Shown: piece by piece, positions 34,173 to 38,838 of the stretch
Position numbering within the stretch: position 1 is the first letter of the stretch
Layout of the letters: each line of letters begins with the position of its first letter
Assembly: GCA_030151165.1 (NCBI GenBank)
Contig: JASLEM010000507.1
Location: forward strand, 1-38,838
DNA: 38,838 nucleotides
Direction of reading: 5' to 3'
From: Burkholderiaceae bacterium
Lineage (GTDB): Bacteria > Pseudomonadota > Gammaproteobacteria > Burkholderiales > Burkholderiaceae
Program-made: the position numbers and the translations under genes
Notes under the pieces: model-generated
Told to the model about the DNA's origin: nothing
The model's database searches: none
Seen by the model: only the letters and a program-made list of their open reading frames with translations

Positions 34173-34957
34173 TCGGCCTCCACCTTGCCTGCCGCGTCAC
34201 GGGTGAGGAACAGCCCCACCAGCGTCAGCGTGAGGCAGCAGGTCGCCATGTACCCGAGGTCGTAGTGGGTGTGGACGACGTTGCCGAAGTAGCCTTCGCG
34301 CAGCATCTCCACGCCGTGCACCATGGGCAGCAGCATCACGACCTTCTGGAATCCCGGCGACAGCCAGTCCACCATGAACGCTGCGCCGGACAAGGGGAAC
34401 AAGAGATACGACGCTGGATGCCAGAGCCGGTCGACCAGCGCGCTGTAGGCCGACATTGCGCCGATCGTCAACGCCAGCGACGAGCCGAACCAAGCCAGCA
34501 TCAGCCAGCCGGCCAGCACTTCGAACAGGTCTACCGGCGGCGACATGGCGTCGAGCGAGATGAGCACGACCGAGAGCACGATGAACGACGCCGTGGCCCC
34601 GACGACTTCGATCGCGATGCGCGTGATCAGCACGTCGATGACCTGGACGTTCCGGTGGTACAGCAGGTTCAGGTTCTGCTGGATCGCGAAGTTGCTGCGG
34701 TTCACGGCGTTGCGCCACATCAGCACGGACGAATAGCCGGTCACGGCGAACGCGAAGATGGGAATCGGCGAACCCTGGTGAAGCCCCGCGGCGGTCCACA
34801 GCGACGCCACGCCGATCGTGAAGAGCATCGGTTCGCAGAACAGCCAGAGGACGCCCAGGTTGTGGCGTCCGAAACGAGTGATCACCTCGCGCATCAGCAA
34901 GGCGCCGATCACGCGCCGCTGGACCGCGAACGACTGAAGGAAGGTGGGGCGGGTCAT
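34169..34957 (-). CDS. kpsM: Capsule export ABC transporter permease KpsM
   Basis: 262 residues from the ATG giving MTRPTFLQSF; an ATG 8 codons earlier (34981) overlaps the kpsE stop and is an alternative. Six membrane helices of the ABC-2 type follow a cytoplasmic N-terminal amphipathic helix (SFAVQRRVIGALLMREVITRFG, with the conserved REhxTRFG motif of KpsM/BexB/CtrC). The conserved FCEPMLFTIG and HGVEMLREGYFG segments are present. It forms the inner-membrane channel with KpsT; the gene lies 13 bases after kpsE and overlaps kpsT by 4. Confidence 0.95.
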   Translation of the reverse strand: MTRPTFLQSFAVQRRVIGALLMREVITRFGRHNLGVLWLFCEPMLFTIGVASLWTAAGLHQGSPIPIFAFAVTGYSSVLMWRNAVNRSNFAIQQNLNLLYHRNVQVIDVLITRIAIEVVGATASFIVLSVVLISLDAMSPPVDLFEVLAGWLMLAWFGSSLALTIGAMSAYSALVDRLWHPASYLLFPLSGAAFMVDWLSPGFQKVVMLLPMVHGVEMLREGYFGNVVHTHYDLGYMATCCLTLTLVGLFLTRDAAGKVEAE

Positions 34958-34970
34958 CGTCGCGGAGATG

Positions 34971-36077
34971 TCAGTCCGCATGTTCTCGGACGCTCGCCAC
35001 CACAAGACTCAATACCCCCCAGCAAATCAGCCCGAGCACGAAGATCATGAGAATGGAGCGTACGCGATGCGGTTCGGTGGCCATGTCCGGCAGATTCGGC
35101 TCGACGACGCGTTCGAGGTAGAGCTGCTGGTGCTCGGCGTCGCTCCTGGCCTGCTCAAGCGATGCGAGCGCCGCACCGAGCTGCTTGTCGGCGAAGGTCT
35201 TGTCGAGCGCCAACCTGTCGTAGATCGGAAGCTTCGTCGCGAGCGATGCGCCGCTGCCCGTCACCTTGCCGTTTTCCTCCGCGATGCTGCTGCGCAGCCC
35301 CTCGACCTTGCGCACGAGTGCCGGGATCTGCGGATTGCCGGGGGCAACCTGACGGATCTGCGCGAGCAGCGATTCCGTCTCGAGCAGGTCTTCCTGGATT
35401 TTGGCGACGCCTTCGAGCTGGAGCTTGGACTGCGCGGTCGGATCGAATACCGAGCGATTCGCCCGATAAGCCGACAGCGCCAGCTCCGCTGCTGCAGACT
35501 TCTCCTGGGCCAGCTCGACTTCGTGTTGAGCCGCCGCGATCAGGTCTTTCCTGCTTCGTTCGTTGATGTCATTGACCAGTTGCTCGCCCATCCGGAGGAG
35601 CCTGTCGTTGATGGCGTGGGCATCGGCCGCGGTGTAGGCGCGCACCGTGAGCGTGGAGATGGCGGACACGCTGTCGTAGTCGACGCTGACGCGGTTCTGG
35701 TAGTAGCGGAAAAGCGCTTCGAAGCTGTCGTCCCAGTCGATGCCGTGGAAGCGGTTGAACCGGTCGATGGCCGGGTTCGACCAGGCGCTGCGCAGGTGCA
35801 GGGATTTTTCGAGCTCGCGCAGGGCGTCCCGCGAACGCACGAAATCGTTGACGGAATACGTGTCGTCCTGCGACCGCGAGAAGCCGGATCCCTGGAGCAG
35901 CGCCCCGATGCCCGTGGGCGTGGAACGCTGCGGACTGCGCACGACGAAGTGCGATTCGGACACGTACACGTCCGACGCCAGCAGCCCGTAGTAGACGATG
36001 GCCGCCAGGGTCGGTACGACCAGCGTGGCCAGGAAAATCCAATTGATACGACGCATCTTCAACGGGGGCGCTTTCAT
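34971..36077 (-). CDS. kpsE: Capsule export inner-membrane polysaccharide co-polymerase KpsE (BexC/CtrB family)
   Basis: 368 residues. One membrane helix near the N-terminus (about 12-33, INWIFLATLVVPTLAAIVYYG), a large periplasmic region, and a second helix at the C-terminus (about 341-361). Early periplasmic motifs YVSESHFVVRSPQ and a long helical hairpin (about 165-330, including ELAQEKSAAAELALSAYR) are typical of PCP-3 proteins, which bridge the ABC transporter to the outer-membrane channel. No kinase domain is fused. It is followed directly by kpsM and lies 22 bases after the GT4 gene upstream. Confidence 0.94.
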   Translation of the reverse strand: MKAPPLKMRRINWIFLATLVVPTLAAIVYYGLLASDVYVSESHFVVRSPQRSTPTGIGALLQGSGFSRSQDDTYSVNDFVRSRDALRELEKSLHLRSAWSNPAIDRFNRFHGIDWDDSFEALFRYYQNRVSVDYDSVSAISTLTVRAYTAADAHAINDRLLRMGEQLVNDINERSRKDLIAAAQHEVELAQEKSAAAELALSAYRANRSVFDPTAQSKLQLEGVAKIQEDLLETESLLAQIRQVAPGNPQIPALVRKVEGLRSSIAEENGKVTGSGASLATKLPIYDRLALDKTFADKQLGAALASLEQARSDAEHQQLYLERVVEPNLPDMATEPHRVRSILMIFVLGLICWGVLSLVVASVREHAD

Positions 36078-36099
36078 TGTTTCTGTTCAGCCGGCGGCT

Positions 36100-37281
36100 T
36101 CAGCGTGATGGTACTTGCTGCAGCGCGCGATCTCCTCGCGCCGTGCCTGCGAACACGTTCGCATCGTTGAACTGCGACATCAACCCGAGCGCCGCGTTGT
36201 TCCAGGTGAACTCCGACGCGCGCTCGCGCCCGCGCGCCCGCAGGCGGGTGCGCACGCTCTGGTCGTTGAGCAGGCTGTCCATGACCTTGCCGATGTCGTC
36301 GAGCCTGGCCGGGTCGAAGAAATAGGCCGCGTTGCCGCACACCTCGGGCAGCGACGCCGCCGACGCCGCGGCGACCGGGCAGCCGCAGGCCATGGCTTCC
36401 ACGGCAGGCAACCCGAAACCCTCGTAGACGGACGGCAGCATCAGGCCCGCCGAGTTCTCGTACAGCGACTTGAGCCGGCTGTCGCTGACGAAGCCGACGC
36501 GGAAAATGCCTCGCGCGACGTCCGCCTCGATGTCCTCGACGTCCGGTTCGGCCTCGGAAAAGACCAGGCGATTCGTGCCGCCGACCCACACGAGCGTGTG
36601 CCCGGCTTCGGGCTTGAGCTGGCGCCAGGCCGCGAGGACCGCCGCCACGTTCTTGGTCTGCTTGGCGGTGCCGACGACCAGCAGGAAGCGGTCGCGCTGC
36701 AGGCCGTAGGCGCCAAGGATCGTGTCGTCCGCGACGACGCGATCGAAGTGATCCGCACCGTGCTGCACGATCCTGAAGCGCTCCGGCCGCACGCCGAGCG
36801 CCGCGCAGAGCCGGTCCCGCGCGAACGTCGAGATCGTGAGCAGCGCGAGCGCCCTTCTGGCCAGGTGCCGGAAGAGCATCCGGTACCAGAGCTTAAACAT
36901 CAGCGTGTAGGTGTCGGGGTGATCGAACACCGCGGCGTCGTGCAACAGCGAGATCGATTTTCCCGCCGCCAGCCAGGGGGCTGATCCCGAGAGGTTCAGC
37001 AGCACGCCGTCGCGCGCCGCCCAGGGCAACTGCACCTGCTCCCACCACTGGAGGCTGCGAGTCGCCTTGCCCACGATGCGTACCCTGATGTGATCGAGCG
37101 GTGGCGGAACACCGTCGGCCGGGCACAGCAGTATCCAGCGGATCCCGTGCGCTTCGCCTTCAGCGGCAAGCAGGCGATCGAGGGCCAGCACGAGTTCCCG
37201 CGCGGCGCGCTGAACGCCGGTGACGCTCTGTGCACTGAACTTGCCGTTGATGTAGAGCGTCTTCAAGCGCCGTTCCCGCAC
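36100..37281 (-). CDS. Glycosyltransferase family 4, first gene of the long capsule operon
   Basis: 393 residues from a GTG; a TTG 5 codons later is an alternative (giving LKTLYINGKF) and no ribosome site is convincing. N-terminal acceptor half includes FSAQSVTGVQRAARELV. The donor half has RFLLVVGTAKQTKNVAAVL and the signature PSVYEGFGLPAVEAMACGCPV with the Glu-x7-Glu pair. HGADHFDRV lies before the hinge as in mannosyl/rhamnosyl GT4 enzymes, but donor is not assignable. It is preceded by 377 gene-free bases up to ychF, so the main capsule promoter probably lies there. Confidence 0.92.
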   Translation of the reverse strand: MRERRLKTLYINGKFSAQSVTGVQRAARELVLALDRLLAAEGEAHGIRWILLCPADGVPPPLDHIRVRIVGKATRSLQWWEQVQLPWAARDGVLLNLSGSAPWLAAGKSISLLHDAAVFDHPDTYTLMFKLWYRMLFRHLARRALALLTISTFARDRLCAALGVRPERFRIVQHGADHFDRVVADDTILGAYGLQRDRFLLVVGTAKQTKNVAAVLAAWRQLKPEAGHTLVWVGGTNRLVFSEAEPDVEDIEADVARGIFRVGFVSDSRLKSLYENSAGLMLPSVYEGFGLPAVEAMACGCPVAAASAASLPEVCGNAAYFFDPARLDDIGKVMDSLLNDQSVRTRLRARGRERASEFTWNNAALGLMSQFNDANVFAGTARGDRALQQVPSR

Positions 37282-37658
37282 TCGTCATGCGAGGAGGCCG
37301 CACCGCGCACTGTCATCGGGATGTCATGGCTAGCCGCTGAAAATCGCGTTGCATTCCTCACGGCGAGCTGCCCGCGCAAAAACAGGCCACCTCGACAACT
37401 GGAGTCGCGGCTGTTCGAATCGAAAGGGTTTGCGCTCGGGCGACGGGACATTTTTTAGCCGGCGAAAGACATTTGAACGATGTTCCGGGGCTGATGCGTG
37501 GTCGGCACCGTTCGTGCACGCAGATTCGCGGATGACGCTGGCGCGTGTTGGTTGAATGGTACCTGACCCGCGTTTCGCGCCTCAGCGTTGCGCGCGACCA
37601 TGCCCGGACGCGGTTGCCGCTTGCCGGTGACGGGGGCGGAACCGAACCCCGCGTCGCT
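37282..37658. other. 377-base intergenic region between ychF and the capsule operon
   Basis: No gene is supported here; open frames in it are uncoded-looking. It is comparatively AT-rich around 37450-37480, including a T6 run (minus-strand TAAAAA, 37452-37457) preceded on the minus strand by TTCAAA at a suboptimal 14-base spacing. An 8-bp palindrome GGCTAGCC (37328-37335) is also present. The capsule-operon promoter and a leader of about 170 bases are the likely content. I see no strong terminator for ychF. Confidence 0.45.
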
Positions 37659-38750
37659 TCAGCTGCTGAACAGGAAATTCAGCACATCGCCATCCTTGAC
37701 GACATATTCCTTGCCTTCCGCGCGCATCTTGCCCGCGTCCTTGGCGCCCTGTTCGCCGTTGTTGGCGACGTAGTCGGCGTAGGCGATCGTCTGGGCGCGG
37801 ATGAAGCCCTTCTCGAAGTCGGTGTGGATCACGCCCGCGGCCTGGGGCGCGGTCGCGCCGATGGCCACCGTCCAGGCGCGCACTTCCTTCACGCCGGCGG
37901 TGAAGTAGGTCTGCAGGCCCAGCAGCGTGAACGCGGCGCGGATCAGGCGGTTCAGGCCGGGTTCGGTCTGGCCCATCTCGGCGAGGAACATCTCGGCGTC
38001 GGCGGCGTCCATGTCGGCCAGCTCGGCCTCGGTCTTCGCGCAGATCGCGACCACGGGCGCCTTCTGCTTCTCGGCGAATTCGCGCAGGCGGTCGAGGTAC
38101 GGGTTGTTCTCGAAGCCGTTGTCGGACACGTTGCCCACGAACATCGCGGGCTTGGCGGTGATCAGGAACAGCGACTTGACGATGACCTGCTCGTCCTTCG
38201 TGAAGTCCAGGCTGCGCACCGGCTGCGCCTGGTCGAGCGCGGCGCGGCAGCGCTCGAGGATGGCGCTCAGCTTGACGGCTTCCTTGTCGCCCGCGCGCCC
38301 CAGCTTGTTGGTGCGGTGGATCTGCTTCTCGACGCTCGCCAGGTCGGCCAGGCACAGCTCGGTCTGGATGACCTCGATGTCGGAGATCGGGTCGACCTTG
38401 CCGTTGACGTGGATGACGTTGTCGTCCTCGAAGCAGCGCACGACGTTGACGATCGCGTCGGTCTCGCGGATGTGCGACAGGAACTGGTTGCCCAGTCCTT
38501 CGCCCTTGGACGCGCCGGCGACGAGGCCCGCGATGTCGACGAACTCGACGATCGCCGGGACGATCTTCTGCGCGTGGACGATGTCGGACAGGACCTGGAG
38601 GCGCGCGTCCGGCAGCTCGACGATGCCGACGTTCGGCTCGATCGTGCAGAACGGGTAGTTCTCGGCGGCGATGCCGGCCTTGGTGTGGGCGTTGAACAGG
38701 GTGGACTTGCCGACGTTGGGCAAGCCGACGATGCCGCATTTGAGGCTCAT
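37659..38750 (-). CDS. ychF: Ribosome-binding ATPase YchF (Obg family)
   Basis: 363 residues, equal to E. coli YchF. P-loop GLPNVGKST near residue 9, switch region FCTIEPN, G3 [14 protein letters not shown], the NVSD variant of G4 that gives ATP preference, and the C-terminal TGS domain (ends LNFLFSS). Start chosen at the ATG giving MSLKCGIVG; an in-frame start 19 codons upstream is not conserved. One substitution is visible: the usual Leu after LFNA is His here (LFNAHTKAG). YchF binds 70S ribosomes and the 50S and is linked to stress tolerance and translation fidelity. The gene forms the right border of the polysaccharide locus; pth is a frequent upstream neighbour but lies outside the window. 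Confidence 0.97.
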   Translation of the reverse strand: MSLKCGIVGLPNVGKSTLFNAHTKAGIAAENYPFCTIEPNVGIVELPDARLQVLSDIVHAQKIVPAIVEFVDIAGLVAGASKGEGLGNQFLSHIRETDAIVNVVRCFEDDNVIHVNGKVDPISDIEVIQTELCLADLASVEKQIHRTNKLGRAGDKEAVKLSAILERCRAALDQAQPVRSLDFTKDEQVIVKSLFLITAKPAMFVGNVSDNGFENNPYLDRLREFAEKQKAPVVAICAKTEAELADMDAADAEMFLAEMGQTEPGLNRLIRAAFTLLGLQTYFTAGVKEVRAWTVAIGATAPQAAGVIHTDFEKGFIRAQTIAYADYVANNGEQGAKDAGKMRAEGKEYVVKDGDVLNFLFSS

Positions 38751-38838
38751 GGCGCTTTCAGGCTTTCTGTGACCGTTCGTGGGCGAGTGGGCACACCAGA
38801 CCGGCATTCGGGGGGAAACGCCGATTTTAATCGCTTAC

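Noticed and set aside
37321..37340. Possible ops/JUMPstart-like element in the capsule operon leader
   Set aside because: Only a partial resemblance (GCGGCTAGC) with an extra base compared with the GGCGGTAG core, so not supported.
37376..37389. Possible sigma-54 promoter (TGGCCTGTTTTTGC on the minus strand) before the capsule operon
   Set aside because: The GG and GC elements are separated by 9 bases; sigma-54 promoters require 10, and that spacing is strict.
15337..37658. Insertion sequences, integrase, tRNA or direct repeats flanking the polysaccharide locus
   Set aside because: None could be seen by reading both ends; the block is bordered directly by the penicillin-acylase gene and ychF.

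Overview
The window looks like chromosomal DNA of a very GC-rich Betaproteobacterium, most likely Burkholderiales. This rests on the extreme GC codon bias, a DUF2917 protein, and the KdpE, Kup and YchF homologues. No tRNA, rRNA, insertion sequence, phage gene or CRISPR array was seen. The taxonomic call is inference from sequence style, not from a marker gene.

Left part (1 to about 15,336): a patchwork of housekeeping and signalling genes with very high GC. It opens inside a KdpE-type response regulator. Next come a small lipoprotein, a heptanucleotide tandem repeat (7 copies), an unknown protein, a cytoplasmic TPR-like/GGDEF diguanylate cyclase, and a periplasmic cupredoxin-like protein overlapping a membrane GGDEF-EAL protein by 4 bases. 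A MarR regulator with a small membrane protein, a likely outer-membrane barrel protein, the potassium transporter Kup, a DUF2917 protein, a membrane histidine kinase and a penicillin-acylase family Ntn-hydrolase follow.

Middle and right part (about 15,350 to 37,281): a capsule or exopolysaccharide locus of the ABC-transporter type, visibly less GC-rich at its left end. The plus-strand arm carries a Wza/KpsD/BexD-like outer-membrane lipoprotein, a SAM methyltransferase and a secreted beta-helix protein; an FkbM methyltransferase diverges from it. The long minus-strand arm reads, in transcription order: glycosyltransferase GT4, KpsE, KpsM, KpsT, GT4, a large coiled-coil protein of unknown function, an FkbM-like domain fused to a long coiled coil, a helical-repeat FkbM methyltransferase, a DUF4214-GT2 fusion, GT4, a GDP-mannose 4,6-dehydratase-like enzyme, and a beta-sandwich/kinase-like/methyltransferase fusion. 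Most neighbours overlap or lie within about 70 bases, so one operon is likely.

Working model (inference): the GDP-mannose 4,6-dehydratase homologue feeds a deoxyhexose donor, four glycosyltransferases build the chain, and KpsM/KpsT/KpsE plus the outer-membrane lipoprotein export it. Five methyltransferase-family proteins, two of them linked to long coiled coils or a kinase-like fold, could decorate or terminate the chain in a way analogous to WbdD. No kpsC or kpsS (Kdo linker transferases) is in the window. The locus is bounded on the right by ychF, which is near full length and highly conserved.
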